Numbered from the stretch's first letter, positions 36,935-46,307 are shown. The stretch: DNA of 64,000 nucleotides from Rhizobium sp. Leaf453 (GCF_001425605.1 NZ_LMRG01000002.1:62001-126000), one strand, 5' to 3'. Numbers and translations are program-made. Notes: generated by a model from the sequence alone, not told the origin.

Positions 36935-37771
36935 TCAGGATGCCAGCGCCGCCCTGATATACGCGATGCTGTCGCGGAGGCTGTTTTCCAGAGCAGGATC
37001 GGCGTGGACGGATGTCGCGAAGGGTTCGAACGAATAGGCGCCGGCATAGCCGAGACCGGAAAGATCGCGAATCTGTCCGATATTGCTGAGCCTGTCCCGA
37101 TCATCGACAAGAATCCGGTGACCATCCTGCATTTGGTTGGTCGCGACTTCCGGATCCACGACGCCGGAGATGTGAACGATCCCGGTCATGTCCGGAAAAT
37201 ACTCCGTTTCACCCGCCAGGAAGTGATGGAACGTATCGTGCACCAGCCGGAAGCAATCGTTGCCGCCGACGGCGGTGATCGCCTCCACGGCCTCGCGCTT
37301 CAGTCGCAGTGAAGATGTCGTGAAGCCGAGCGGCTCGATGAGCGCCTTGATGCCAGCGGCCTCGATCATCGGGCGGATGATGGCAAGGGCTTCGCGAAGG
37401 GCTCCGAGCCGTGCCTCATCCGTTTCCTTGACACCGTCATTGCTTGGAATGAGGCTGATGCTCTCCGCGCCGCTCTCCTTCGCCTGGGCGATCAGCAGTT
37501 CCACCTTGGCCTTCATCGCTTCGGACCATCGATTGAAACCATAGGCCTCGGAGAGACCGAGCAGCCGAACGCCCTTCTCACGGGCATAGGCGCCGATCGC
37601 TTCAGGGCTTTCACCGTCGAAGAAATCCCGCGACGTCAGGTTCTTGTCCGCAAGATCATTGCGGAGCTCGACCCCGCCGCATCCCAGCCGTGCCGCGAGA
37701 TCGATAAAGTCGCGGCTTCCAAGCCGTGGTGCCGTAATATGGTTGAGTGCAAAATCGATATTCCGGGCCAC
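36935..37771 (-). CDS. Sugar phosphate isomerase/epimerase, IolI-like
   Basis: A 278-residue AP-endonuclease-2-fold TIM barrel. It begins (GTG) ARNIDFALNHITAPRL and carries LIEPLGF and HDTFHHFL, which supply metal-binding Glu and His residues as in 2-keto-myo-inositol isomerase IolI. GGAG lies 8 nt upstream of the GTG. It is divergent from a LacI-type regulator with two operator-like repeats in between, and an IolG-like dehydrogenase is two genes away. This makes inositol or a related cyclitol a good guess; the other iol genes are not in the window. Confidence 0.8.
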   Translation of the reverse strand: MARNIDFALNHITAPRLGSRDFIDLAARLGCGGVELRNDLADKNLTSRDFFDGESPEAIGAYAREKGVRLLGLSEAYGFNRWSEAMKAKVELLIAQAKESGAESISLIPSNDGVKETDEARLGALREALAIIRPMIEAAGIKALIEPLGFTTSSLRLKREAVEAITAVGGNDCFRLVHDTFHHFLAGETEYFPDMTGIVHISGVVDPEVATNQMQDGHRILVDDRDRLSNIGQIRDLSGLGYAGAYSFEPFATSVHADPALENSLRDSIAYIRAALAS

Positions 37772-37858
37772 GTCCTCGTCTCCTCAAATCCCGCGGTTGT
37801 CAGCCTTCCAGCCATGTCGCCTTATGCGGTCACGATCCAAACCTGGTCAAATGCGCTG

Positions 37859-37880
37859 CTGATTTTTTTCAATCAGCCGA
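37859..37880. promoter_or_regulatory. LacI operator candidate 1
   Basis: A 22-bp element beginning CTGATT and ending AATCAGCCGA, partly palindromic. It matches 19 of 22 bases with a second copy exactly 54 bp downstream. Confidence 0.55.
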
Positions 37881-37912
37881 ACGGCGAAAGACGCGAAGAA
37901 CTGGGCACTATC

Positions 37913-37934
37913 CTGATTGATTTCAATCAACCGA
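37913..37934. promoter_or_regulatory. LacI operator candidate 2
   Basis: A 22-bp element with perfect TGATTG and CAATCA arms around ATTT (37914-37929) followed by ACCGA. Located 46 bp before the lacI start. Two copies five helical turns apart would allow cooperative binding or looping. Confidence 0.6.
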
Positions 37935-37979
37935 GGTGTAGTGATGACGGCGGAGTGCACCTGGGAGAGGCCGCGCATT

Positions 37980-39023
37980 ATGTCCGACAACAAACGCGGC
38001 AAGATCACCCTGACGGACGTCGCCAGACGTGCCAAGGTCGGCACCGCCACTGTCGATCGCGTCATCAACGATCGCGGCAATGTCAGCGAGGATATCCGCA
38101 AGCGCGTATTGCAGGCCGCGCGCGAACTCGGCATCCGGCGGTTGCTTCCGTCGAGCCATCGCCGGCTGATCCGTATCGATGTCATCCTGGCAAGGCCCGA
38201 ACTGCCGCTGATCGCCCGGATGGGCTTCGAGTTCCGGCGCCTATCCAATTCCATCGACGGATCGATCGTCATCCATCACACCATACTCGATGACGAGCAG
38301 GCTGAAACCATCGCCAGGGCCTTGATCAGGACGACCTGCGATGCGGTCGTCTCCTCCATGCCGGATCATCCGCTGATCCATGACGCCGTTCGAGCCCTCA
38401 ATGCGCGCGGAATTCCCGTCGTCACCGTCATCACCGACGTTCCGGGTGCCGCACGCATCGGCTATGCCGGGACAGACCATTACAAGGCCGGCCGCTCCGC
38501 CGGCTATTTCCTAACCAGAATGGGCCGCGAACCCGGCAAGATCATTATCCTGTGCAACCATCTGGGGTTCCAGGCTCACGCCGACCGGCTGCGCGGCATC
38601 AGGCATTTTCTGGAGGACAGCCCGTCATCCTGGGTCATCGCGGAAATCGTCGAGGGCATGGACAACCGGGATCAATCGGAACTCGGCCTGCGAAGGGCGT
38701 TCAGGAGCTGTCCGGAAGCAACGGCGGTCTACAATGTCGGCGCGGCCAACATCGCCGTCGCCAATGCGATCCGGGCCGGTATTCTGGCGCACCGCCCGGT
38801 TTTCGTCGGGCACGAACTGACCCAGGAAACGGCGAAATTGCTGCGGGAAGGCCTCATGTCGATCACCATAGACCAGAGCCCTGAACTCCAGGTCCGCAAG
38901 GCCGTCAATCTGATATTGCGGCACTATTCCTTCGGCGGCGAACCGGCGGCGATACAGGTGGAAAACGAAGTGCCGGTCGTCCTCTACGGACCGGAAAATA
39001 TCCCGGAACCGCTGCCCTTTTGA
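37980..39023 (+). CDS. LacI-family transcriptional regulator
   Basis: A 347-residue LacI regulator. HTH ITLTDVARRAKVGTATVDRVINDRGNVSEDIRKRVLQAARELGI (about residues 9-52) is complete, followed by a periplasmic-binding-protein-like sensor with IGYAGTDHYKAGRSAGYFL. This last motif is typical of regulators sensing sugars or cyclitols. ATG 37980 was selected because MSDNKRGKITL is a normal LacI start with GAGAGG upstream. Divergent from the IolI-like gene and convergent with the IolG-like gene; the two repeats in the divergent region are its likely operators. Confidence 0.9.
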   Translation: MSDNKRGKITLTDVARRAKVGTATVDRVINDRGNVSEDIRKRVLQAARELGIRRLLPSSHRRLIRIDVILARPELPLIARMGFEFRRLSNSIDGSIVIHHTILDDEQAETIARALIRTTCDAVVSSMPDHPLIHDAVRALNARGIPVVTVITDVPGAARIGYAGTDHYKAGRSAGYFLTRMGREPGKIIILCNHLGFQAHADRLRGIRHFLEDSPSSWVIAEIVEGMDNRDQSELGLRRAFRSCPEATAVYNVGAANIAVANAIRAGILAHRPVFVGHELTQETAKLLREGLMSITIDQSPELQVRKAVNLILRHYSFGGEPAAIQVENEVPVVLYGPENIPEPLPF

Positions 39024-39054
39024 AAATCTTGCTGTTTCGGGTACGAGCCTCGCT

Positions 39055-40053
39055 TCAGGCGTAGAAGTCCGGCCTGGCGATCATCTCGATCGGCACCTTG
39101 CGGCCCTCCTGCAACGCTTTCACGCCGGTTTCCGCGACAATAGAGGCGCAGTATCCGTCCCAACTGCTCGACGCACCTTCCGGAAAGACACCGGTTTGCG
39201 CGAAGCGGAGGAATGCGCGGTTCTGCCGCCGATAGGCATCGGCATAGCGTCCATGCCAGTCGGCATCATATCCCGTGCTCTGGCCGAGGCTTCGATCAAT
39301 CCGCGTAAACGCCACCTGGTTCATCGCAATGCTGGCGTTCTCGCCGACCAGTTCGGCCCGAACGTCATAGCCATAGGACGCGTTGTTGTTGACCTCTATA
39401 TTGACGAGCTGCCCATCGGCCGTTTCCAGCACCATGAAAACCGGAGCGACAAGCGCATCGGAACGGCGGGGCTGGAAAGCGGAAATGGAGACAAATTCGC
39501 TACCCAGCACGTAACGGACCACATCGAATTCATGTGGAGCGGAATTGGTGATCGCCATGGCGCCCGTGAAATCCGCCGCCGGCGTCGCCACGTTCCGATG
39601 GAAATTGTGCATCATCAGCGCGCGACCGAGCGTTCCATCGGTCAGAGCCTTCTTCATTTCCAGATAGGACTGATCGAAGCGGCGCATGAAGCCAACCTGC
39701 ACGAACTTCTCGCCTGCTGTCTGTTCGGCCCGCATCACATCGAGACATTCGCCGGAAGATTGCGACAAGGGCTTCTCGCACAGCACCCTCTTGCCTGCCT
39801 TGATGCACGCCAGCGACAGCGGAGCATGGGTGAAGTCCGGGCTCGCAATAACAACCGCATCGACATCCCCGCGCGTAACCGTGCCTGCGGGATCGGTGGA
39901 AATATCCTGTGCTCCGTGAGTATCGGCAACACGCCGGGCGCGTTTGCCGTCCATGTCACAAACGACCTGAAGCCTGGCTCCGGGAAGCTCCTCGGCCACG
40001 ATCCGGGCATGATCCGCCCCCATGATACCGGCACCGATAACTGCTATCCGCAT
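39055..40053 (-). CDS. Gfo/Idh/MocA oxidoreductase, inositol 2-dehydrogenase-like
   Basis: A 332-residue NAD(P)-dependent dehydrogenase. N-terminal Rossmann GAGIMGADHARIVAEE, the EKPLSQSSGEC motif with catalytic Lys, VGFMRRFDQSYLEMK and the NSAPHEFDVVRYVLG segment (His and Asp of the active site) are close to bacterial inositol 2-dehydrogenases IolG. The pairing with an IolI-like isomerase and LacI regulator supports action on myo-inositol or a related sugar. It has its own upstream region of 229 bp shared with the divergent M23 gene. Confidence 0.85.
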   Translation of the reverse strand: MRIAVIGAGIMGADHARIVAEELPGARLQVVCDMDGKRARRVADTHGAQDISTDPAGTVTRGDVDAVVIASPDFTHAPLSLACIKAGKRVLCEKPLSQSSGECLDVMRAEQTAGEKFVQVGFMRRFDQSYLEMKKALTDGTLGRALMMHNFHRNVATPAADFTGAMAITNSAPHEFDVVRYVLGSEFVSISAFQPRRSDALVAPVFMVLETADGQLVNIEVNNNASYGYDVRAELVGENASIAMNQVAFTRIDRSLGQSTGYDADWHGRYADAYRRQNRAFLRFAQTGVFPEGASSSWDGYCASIVAETGVKALQEGRKVPIEMIARPDFYA

Positions 40054-40282
40054 TGTTCCGTCTATCCTGCTGATGTCTTTGGCTCATCAACATGGATAGT
40101 CTCACTCGAAGGCCGGTCAACCGTTCGGATGATGGAATTCGATCAACACTGATCATGATGGCATGGACCCAACCGGATCAGACGATCCGCACCAAGCTTT
40201 GCCTGACCGCAGGAAAGTCATTATTTGTCCTCCCTTGTTATGGTAGGGTGCAGGCCAACTCGTCCTCAACCGGGATAAGCCC

Positions 40283-41278
40283 TTGTCCAGACTTGCACGT
40301 CATCTTCTATCCGGCGCCTTTCCCGCCGTACTGCTTTCCGCTCCTGCCTTCGCAATCGAACTTCGCCTGCCGGCGCAGTGTGAACTCGGGAAAACATGCT
40401 TCATGCAACAATATTCCGACATGGCAGAGGGCGATGCCGTCGCCGATCCGCTCTGCGGCGGCATGACCTATGATGGCCATACGGGGACCGATCTGCGCAT
40501 TCTTTCGATGAAGGACGTGGAAAGCGGATACGCGGTCGTCGCAGTGGCTGATGGCACGGTTCTGCGGGTTCGCGACGGTGAACAGGACCATCTGGTCGAA
40601 ACCGAAAGCGACCGGGCGAGCATTGCCGGCAAGGAGTGCGGCAACGGTCTGGTCCTGCAGCTTCAGGACGGATACGAAGTGCAATACTGCCACCTGCGGC
40701 AAGGCAGTCTTGCGGTCAAACCGGGAGATGCGGTCAAAACAGGCGACAGGCTCGGCGATGTCGGCGCATCAGGGCTGGCTCAATTTCCCCATGTGCACAT
40801 CACGGTCAAACACAATGGCGACACGCTCGATCCGCTGACCGGCCGAAAGCTCTCCGAAGGGTGCTCGCCAGCGTTTCAATCGACCGGTTCCCTGTTTTCC
40901 CCGGAGATCGTCGCAAGCCTGGAGCCGACAAAGCCGGACATTCTGGCTGTGGGCGTCGCCGGAAAGCCGGTCGCTTATGAGGCCCTCGTTCAGGAAGGCC
41001 CACCACCGACCGCATCGACCGCCGACGGCATCTTCGTGACCTGGGCGTGGTTTGCAAATCTGAAGCGCGGAAGCGTCATTCGATTTGTCCTGAAGGATGA
41101 CGCCGGGAATTTGCTCTTCGACCATACCGGCGAGCCGCTCGACCGAAACAAGGCTGCCTATTCCGCTTTCGCCGGAAAAAAGCGTGCGTTGCCATCAGGG
41201 CGGTATCAGGTCGAGGTTTCCGTGACGATGGACGGCACGGCGATCAGAACATCGAGTTCAGAGGTCGTCGTTCAGTAG
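40283..41278 (+). CDS. Secreted M23-family (LytM) metallopeptidase
   Basis: A 331-residue exported peptidase. The start is a TTG giving MSRLARHLLSGAFPAVLLSAPAFA, a signal peptide. The LytM domain (about residues 40-200) has the zinc and catalytic residues in HTGTDLR (HxxxD) and HVHI (HxH); four or more cysteines around it (CELGKTC, CGN, YCH) suggest disulfides. A C-terminal beta-rich domain of about 110 residues follows. It probably cleaves peptidoglycan cross-links in the periplasm. It is monocistronic. Confidence 0.88.
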   Translation: MSRLARHLLSGAFPAVLLSAPAFAIELRLPAQCELGKTCFMQQYSDMAEGDAVADPLCGGMTYDGHTGTDLRILSMKDVESGYAVVAVADGTVLRVRDGEQDHLVETESDRASIAGKECGNGLVLQLQDGYEVQYCHLRQGSLAVKPGDAVKTGDRLGDVGASGLAQFPHVHITVKHNGDTLDPLTGRKLSEGCSPAFQSTGSLFSPEIVASLEPTKPDILAVGVAGKPVAYEALVQEGPPPTASTADGIFVTWAWFANLKRGSVIRFVLKDDAGNLLFDHTGEPLDRNKAAYSAFAGKKRALPSGRYQVEVSVTMDGTAIRTSSSEVVVQ

Positions 41279-41556
41279 CGGCGACCTATCCCTGATGTCG
41301 CGCGCCGGCCGGCAGCCAAGTGGCTGCGGCACCTAACCAGTCTTTCCAATACCTTCGCGAAGACCGTCACGTCGCCATCTACGTGGCGTAGCGGGCCCAT
41401 TGAAATATCAAACCAAATTTCCAAGAAAATACAGTTTTATTATTTGCTTATAAAATCTCCTATTGACGAGAACCCGTCTGTAGACACCAGAACCGCCTTC
41501 TGATATATCAGTTCCCATCAAAGCAATTCGGACATACCCGCACCCAGGAGATGACA
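41279..41556. other. AT-rich intergenic region before the DapA-family gene
   Basis: Contains a short GCAGCC/GGCTGC hairpin at 41312-41327 that may terminate the M23 transcript, then an AT-rich stretch (about 41400-41475) likely to hold the promoter of the following gene. I see no small gene and no clear operator. Confidence 0.4.
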
Positions 41557-42489
41557 ATGACGGCGAACATATTCAGCGGCTGCATTCCCGCACTCATGAC
41601 CCCCTGCAAACCTGACCGTACACCCGATTTCGATGCGCTCGTCCGCAAGGGCAAGGAACTGATCGCCGCGGGCATGTCCGCAGTCGTCTATTGCGGCTCC
41701 ATGGGTGACTGGCCGCTTCTCACAGACGAAGAACGACAGGAAGGCGTACGACGGCTGGCGGAAGCCGGCGTCCCGGTCATCGTCGGCACCGGCGCGATCA
41801 ACACCAAATCCGCCGTCAGCCACGCGGCGCATGCTGCCAAGGTTGGTGCCAAGGGCCTGATGGTCATTCCCCGGGTGCTGTCGCGCGGCTCCTCCGCCTC
41901 GGCCCAGCGTGATCATTTCTCGGCCATCCTCGAAGCCGCCAAGAACCTGCCGGCGGTCATCTACAACAGCCCCTACTACGGTTTCGCCACCCGCGCCGAT
42001 CTGTTCTTCGACCTGCGCGTACGCTTCCCAAACCTGATCGGCTTCAAGGAATTCGGCGGCAAGAAGGACATGACCTACGCTGCCGAAAACATCACATCGG
42101 GTGACGACGCCCTCACGCTGATGGTCGGTGTCGATACCGGCGTCTATCATGGCTTCGTCAATTGCGGCGCCGGCGGCGCCATCACCGGCATCGGCAATGC
42201 CCTACCGAAGGAAGTCCTGCATCTGGTATCGCTCTGCGAAAAAGCCGCCAAGGGCGACGCTACGGCGCGGCGCGACGCACTCGAACTCGAGGAAGCGCTG
42301 ACCGTGCTCTCCACCTATGACGAAGGCCCGGACCTCGTCTTGCACTACAAGCATCTGATGGTGCTGAACGGCGACACGGAATACACGCTGCACTTCAACG
42401 AGACGGACAAGCTCAGCGCCTCGCAGCAGAAGCACCTGGAAAACCAGTACACGCTGTTCAAGGCCTGGTACGCCGCACGCTACGCTTGA
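41557..42489 (+). CDS. DapA/N-acetylneuraminate-lyase family aldolase or deaminase
   Basis: A 310-residue class I (Schiff-base) TIM-barrel enzyme. The Schiff-base Lys is in GFKEFGG (Lys164) and the catalytic Tyr in VIYNSPYYG (Tyr136). The usual GxxGE carboxylate-binding motif is CGSMGDW, so this is not a true dihydrodipicolinate synthase. The best guess from overall resemblance is a pyrroline-4-hydroxy-2-carboxylate deaminase of hydroxyproline use or another 2-oxo-acid lyase; no hydroxyproline epimerase or oxidase gene is near. Start 41557 has AGGAG 6 nt upstream; ATG 41551 abuts the ribosome site and is rejected. Confidence 0.8.
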   Translation: MTANIFSGCIPALMTPCKPDRTPDFDALVRKGKELIAAGMSAVVYCGSMGDWPLLTDEERQEGVRRLAEAGVPVIVGTGAINTKSAVSHAAHAAKVGAKGLMVIPRVLSRGSSASAQRDHFSAILEAAKNLPAVIYNSPYYGFATRADLFFDLRVRFPNLIGFKEFGGKKDMTYAAENITSGDDALTLMVGVDTGVYHGFVNCGAGGAITGIGNALPKEVLHLVSLCEKAAKGDATARRDALELEEALTVLSTYDEGPDLVLHYKHLMVLNGDTEYTLHFNETDKLSASQQKHLENQYTLFKAWYAARYA

Positions 42490-42496
42490 TTGCCAC

Positions 42497-42533
42497 GCCC
42501 CTCACCAGACGCTTTCCGCAGATGGTGAGGGGC
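42497..42533. terminator. Bidirectional terminator hairpin
   Basis: GCCCCTCACCA and TGGTGAGGGGC form an 11-bp perfect stem with a 15-nt loop, between the convergent DapA-family and GNAT genes. Confidence 0.7.
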
Positions 42534-42582
42534 ATTTGCAAGCCTATCCAGCATCAGGCGCGGGCCGCAGCCGGCGCCCCGG

Positions 42583-43032
42583 TCAAATCTTGATGTCATA
42601 AGTGACCCAGTGGGTCTTCGTCGCCACCCGGTCATAGACCGCGCGGCCGCGATAATTGTTCTCGGCTGTAATCCAGCGCACCACGGACCAACCTTCTCCG
42701 TCAGCGATCGCGCGCACGGCTTCGATCAGTGCATCGGCGACGCCAGATCCGCGCGCGTCTGGCGAAACGAAGAGATCATCGAGAAAGCAGCCGGTCGTGG
42801 CTGAGAGCGGACGGGCGAAGGGCCGAAAATGGGTGAGGCCGATCAGTTTTCCATCTGGACCGGCAGCGACAAGGCCCCGCGCCTCCTTGCCGGGATCGTG
42901 CAGCCAGGACCAGACCGTGTCGCGCATGTCTCCCGTCTGAGCGACGTTGTAGAAGGTCGCATAACCTTGATAGAGCACTTCCCATTGCGCGCGGTCTTCG
43001 AGGCGGAGCGGGCGAACGGTGATATCTGTCAT
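42583..43032 (-). CDS. GNAT-family N-acetyltransferase
   Basis: A 149-residue GNAT acetyltransferase. Acetyl-CoA-binding motif A is visible as LFVSPDARGSGVADALIEAV (V-x-x-x-x-R-G-x-G), followed by WITAENNYRGRAVYDRVA (motif B). AAGGAATTTCC precedes the ATG. The protein resembles small-molecule N-acetyltransferases rather than ribosomal RimI. It lies 53 nt downstream of the MFS gene stop on the same strand, so may form an export-and-modification pair controlled by the divergent MocR-type regulator. Confidence 0.88.
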   Translation of the reverse strand: MTDITVRPLRLEDRAQWEVLYQGYATFYNVAQTGDMRDTVWSWLHDPGKEARGLVAAGPDGKLIGLTHFRPFARPLSATTGCFLDDLFVSPDARGSGVADALIEAVRAIADGEGWSVVRWITAENNYRGRAVYDRVATKTHWVTYDIKI

Positions 43033-43084
43033 GGAAATTCCTTTCGGAGAAGAGCCGGCGGCTGGCGTTCAGTTGCCTATCTGA

Positions 43085-44248
43085 TCAGGCAGCCTGTGCC
43101 CTGCGCAAGCCGATACTGGATGCAATCAGCAGTTCGACGACCCCGGCAGCCAGCAGCATGCCGAGGAACACTTCCCGTCCGAGATGCACAAGAACCCAGC
43201 CGCCGAGAACCGGAAAGCCGAAGATGCCGACGAAGTAGGACAGGACGAACCAGGTCAGCGCCGCATGGCGATAGGCAGGCTCTGTGTTGTTGACGGCCCA
43301 GGTCTGGATCACGGAATAGACGAGGCCATAACCGATGCCGGTGAGGACCGCCGACAGGATCTGGAAAGCCGGGTGGATGCCGACGCCGAACATCGCCACG
43401 ACGCCGAGGATCATGGATATCAGAAGCCCCGTCGCCAGATGGACCTGCGGCAGTGTCGCCAGAAAACGGGCGAGCGTCAGCCGCGCTGCGACCACCGTCA
43501 CGGCATAGACAGCAAAGAAACTTGCAGCATTGGCGGAGGTACCCTCGACCAGCGTCGTCTGGAAGGTGAAAAGGCCGGAAAAGACGCAGGCACCGAGAAC
43601 CACCATCAGGATGGGACGCACCGAGGAACTGCGACCGATGACCGTGATGGAGCGCACCCAGGGTCGAAGCGCCACTCCTCGCGCACCACCGGGCGCTACC
43701 GAGCCGAACGTCCAGAGCAGAACCGATGCGCTGACGCAAGCTAGGCCGACGATCTGGAAAGCGGTCTCGACCGACAGACCGGCCTGCTGGACGAGCAGAT
43801 TGAGGATCACCGGACCTCCGCCGATACCCGCCATCTGGAACGCACCGAAACGGGCGAACCAGAACGCTCGGTCGGCATCCGTCACCCGCTCGGATAGCGC
43901 CATCGGCGCGCCGATGTAAAACATGCCCCATCCGAGACCGATGAAGAAACCGGAAACCAGCGCCAGCCCGAATCCGCCGCCCGTGGTGAACGCGAGCAAC
44001 AGAAAACCGAGTGCAACGGCACAGTTGGCAATCGCGCTCATGCGGGCCGCGTCGAACCGGCCTGAGAACCAGCCGACGAGCGGGACGCCCGTAAATGTGC
44101 CGACCATAGCGGCGCCGAGTGTCAGGCCGGTATCGACATCACTGCCGCCATGGGCACGGTAATAGGCCGACAGAAGGAAGGTGGCGCCATAGCCGGCGGC
44201 AGCAAGCATTGTGCCGGCGAAAAGGAAGGGAGCGGATGATGAGCGCAT
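43085..44248 (-). CDS. MFS transporter
   Basis: A 387-residue major facilitator with twelve hydrophobic segments. It starts MRSSSAPFLFAGTMLAAAGYGATFLLSAYY; the loop 2-3 region reads GVPLVGWFSGRFDAARM, a variant of the MFS motif A. The start at 44248 removes a non-hydrophobic upstream extension. It is divergent from the MocR-type regulator (150 bp between starts), a common arrangement where the regulator controls the exporter. Substrate unknown; an amine or amino acid derivative fits the MocR partner. Confidence 0.85.
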   Translation of the reverse strand: MRSSSAPFLFAGTMLAAAGYGATFLLSAYYRAHGGSDVDTGLTLGAAMVGTFTGVPLVGWFSGRFDAARMSAIANCAVALGFLLLAFTTGGGFGLALVSGFFIGLGWGMFYIGAPMALSERVTDADRAFWFARFGAFQMAGIGGGPVILNLLVQQAGLSVETAFQIVGLACVSASVLLWTFGSVAPGGARGVALRPWVRSITVIGRSSSVRPILMVVLGACVFSGLFTFQTTLVEGTSANAASFFAVYAVTVVAARLTLARFLATLPQVHLATGLLISMILGVVAMFGVGIHPAFQILSAVLTGIGYGLVYSVIQTWAVNNTEPAYRHAALTWFVLSYFVGIFGFPVLGGWVLVHLGREVFLGMLLAAGVVELLIASSIGLRRAQAA

Positions 44249-44397
44249 GGGATCTCGAAACCGTGGTTGAATGTGGCAGGAGAAAGCGCCACAATAGCGT
44301 ATAAATCCAGAGCCACTTCGAGATGCCGATGCGGACCACTTCGCGACAAGGACCTCGTGCCCGCACAATGCGGCGCGAAAGTGCGGCCGCCGGCTTT

Positions 44398-45846
44398 ATG
44401 CCGACGATCACCCCATCGTCCCCAGTGTCGGCCGTGCGGCAACTCTATCTGCAACTGCGCGATACCATCGTTGCGAGCATCCTGAAACCAGATCAACGCC
44501 TGCCCTCGACGCGCACGGCTGCCGCCGAATGGACACTATCCCGTGGATTGATCGCCGAAGCCTATGACATGCTGATCGCGGAAGGCTACGCGGTCGGGCG
44601 GCATGGATCCGGAACCTATGTCGCCTCCGGCTTGCCGCCAATGCCGGTCGGGAGCCATGCGGCACAGACGACGACGGCCGGCATGGACCGACGCGATATC
44701 TCCGTCGCTGCACGACGGGTCATGCAAATGGAGATGGCCGCACCGGCGCAGGTGCCCTTCGCCACTGGCCGTGTCATCCATGACGCACGAACGGCCGGCC
44801 TCCTGAAGCGGCTGGCACACCGCCATATCGACTATGTCACGGACAGTTACCGTGACCCGCAAGGCGAGATTTCACTGCGAAGCGCAATCGCTGCCCATGT
44901 CGCAGCGTCGCGGGGCGTGCGATGCGAGCCCGGCCAGTTCTTCATCACCTCCGGCACTCAGCAGGCGCTCGATCTCGCGATCCGCGTGCTGGTTTCGCCG
45001 GGAGAAACGGCGTTCATCGAAGACCCCTGCTATCCACCGGCACGACAGGCCTTTCTGCTAAACGGGGCGGAAATCCACGGAATGCCGGTCGATGACGAAG
45101 GCTTGATAACCGCGACACTGCACGCCCATGACGCGCCGGCACCCGCCGCGATCTACGTTACACCATCGCACCAGTACCCCTCCGGCTCGGCCCTGCCGCT
45201 CGACCGAAGGCTGGAATTGCTCGCTTTCGCACAGGGGCGCGGCTGCTGGATCATCGAGGACGATTACGACAGCGAATTCCGATACGAGGGCCGGCCGATT
45301 GCCTCCCTGCAGGGGCTCGATCCGACAAACCGCGTGATTTACGCGGGGACATTCAGCAAAGCGCTTCTTCCGGGGTTTCGCGTCGGTTATCTGATCGTGC
45401 CCGACGATCTCGTTCCAGCCTTTCGGGCTGTACGGCCGATCATCGACCGATTCCCCGCCCCTCTGCACCAACTGGTCGTCGCCGATTTCCTGAATGAAGG
45501 ATATTTTCCCGCCCATTTGCGCCGACTGAGGGAGAGCTACCGCGCGTCGCGCGATCTGCTGGCCGGCATGCTGGAGGACCGGCTTTCAGAGCATTTCATC
45601 GCCCCCCTCCCGGCGCAGGGTATCCATTTTACCGTCCGCAGCACGGGCACGTGGACGGACGACAAGGCGCTGACACGAGCCTCGCATGCGGCCGGCGTCA
45701 TCGTCATTCCCGTCTCCCCGATGTATGTCCATGCAGCCGCGCAATCACGCCTTCTGCTCGGTTTCTCCGGCCTGACGGAAGCAGAAGCCGATATCGGGAC
45801 ACAACGACTGGCCAACGTTCTCGGACGAATGCAGCACAGCCTCTAA
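44398..45846 (+). CDS. MocR/PdxR-type regulator (GntR HTH fused to aminotransferase domain)
   Basis: A 482-residue fusion: GntR-type winged HTH (about 10-80; RQLYLQLRDTIVASILKPDQRLPSTRTAAAEWTLSRGLIAEAYDMLIAEGY) and a class I aminotransferase-like domain with the PLP Lys in AGTFSKALLPGFRVGY and DDYDSEFRYEG. Such proteins bind PLP or an external aldimine and regulate vitamin B6, GABA, taurine or export genes. The start is uncertain: ATGs at 44323 and 44368 are in frame, but only 44398 gives the usual short N-terminus before the HTH. Its targets are probably itself and the divergent MFS-GNAT pair. Confidence 0.87.
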   Translation: MPTITPSSPVSAVRQLYLQLRDTIVASILKPDQRLPSTRTAAAEWTLSRGLIAEAYDMLIAEGYAVGRHGSGTYVASGLPPMPVGSHAAQTTTAGMDRRDISVAARRVMQMEMAAPAQVPFATGRVIHDARTAGLLKRLAHRHIDYVTDSYRDPQGEISLRSAIAAHVAASRGVRCEPGQFFITSGTQQALDLAIRVLVSPGETAFIEDPCYPPARQAFLLNGAEIHGMPVDDEGLITATLHAHDAPAPAAIYVTPSHQYPSGSALPLDRRLELLAFAQGRGCWIIEDDYDSEFRYEGRPIASLQGLDPTNRVIYAGTFSKALLPGFRVGYLIVPDDLVPAFRAVRPIIDRFPAPLHQLVVADFLNEGYFPAHLRRLRESYRASRDLLAGMLEDRLSEHFIAPLPAQGIHFTVRSTGTWTDDKALTRASHAAGVIVIPVSPMYVHAAAQSRLLLGFSGLTEAEADIGTQRLANVLGRMQHSL

Positions 45847-45865
45847 ACGCGGCTTTTCGCATGCA

Positions 45866-45886
45866 TTCACGGGATCAAGCCGTGAA
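45866..45886. terminator. Hairpin between convergent genes
   Basis: TTCACGG and CCGTGAA form a 7-bp stem around a 7-nt loop in the 44 bp separating the MocR-type gene and the response regulator gene. Weak, no T-run. Confidence 0.4.
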
Positions 45887-45890
45887 GCGG

Positions 45891-46307
45891 TCAGCCCGGA
45901 AATTCGTTGCCCCGGCAATAGGGCTTCAGCGTCTCCACGAGGGCCCCCAGATTTTCCTTGAGAAAATAGCCGGCCACGTTCTTATCGTAAGCCGACTTCC
46001 GGTCGGCCTCGTGTCCGGAGGTCGTCAACATGAAGACGATACTTTGCTTGAATTCATCGTCGCGGCGCAATTCGTCGAGCAAGGTGATACCGTCCATGCG
46101 CGGCATGTTGATATCCAGCAGGATGACGCATGGCTGCGGCAATTTCTTCCGGCCATGGCTGCCACGAAGCATATCGAGCGCCTCCTCGCCATCGCCGGCA
46201 ATATGTGTCGGATTGGGAAAATCTGCCCGCCGAAAGGCACGTCTCACTGCTTCCGTGTCGATGTCGTTGTCCTCGACAATGAGCACGTCGATCAGTCTGT
46301 CATTCAT
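45891..46307 (-). CDS. Single-domain response regulator (Rcp1-like)
   Basis: A 138-residue CheY-fold receiver without output domain. Acidic pocket VEDNDID (residues 11-17), phosphoacceptor Asp65 in [11 protein letters not shown], the conserved Thr in MLTTSG and Lys in YFLKEN. This group of stand-alone receivers accompanies phytochrome-like or hybrid kinases. Its ATG overlaps the kinase stop by 4 nt, so the two are translationally coupled and form a cognate pair. Output is probably by protein interaction or phosphorelay. Confidence 0.92.
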   Translation of the reverse strand: MNDRLIDVLIVEDNDIDTEAVRRAFRRADFPNPTHIAGDGEEALDMLRGSHGRKKLPQPCVILLDINMPRMDGITLLDELRRDDEFKQSIVFMLTTSGHEADRKSAYDKNVAGYFLKENLGALVETLKPYCRGNEFPG

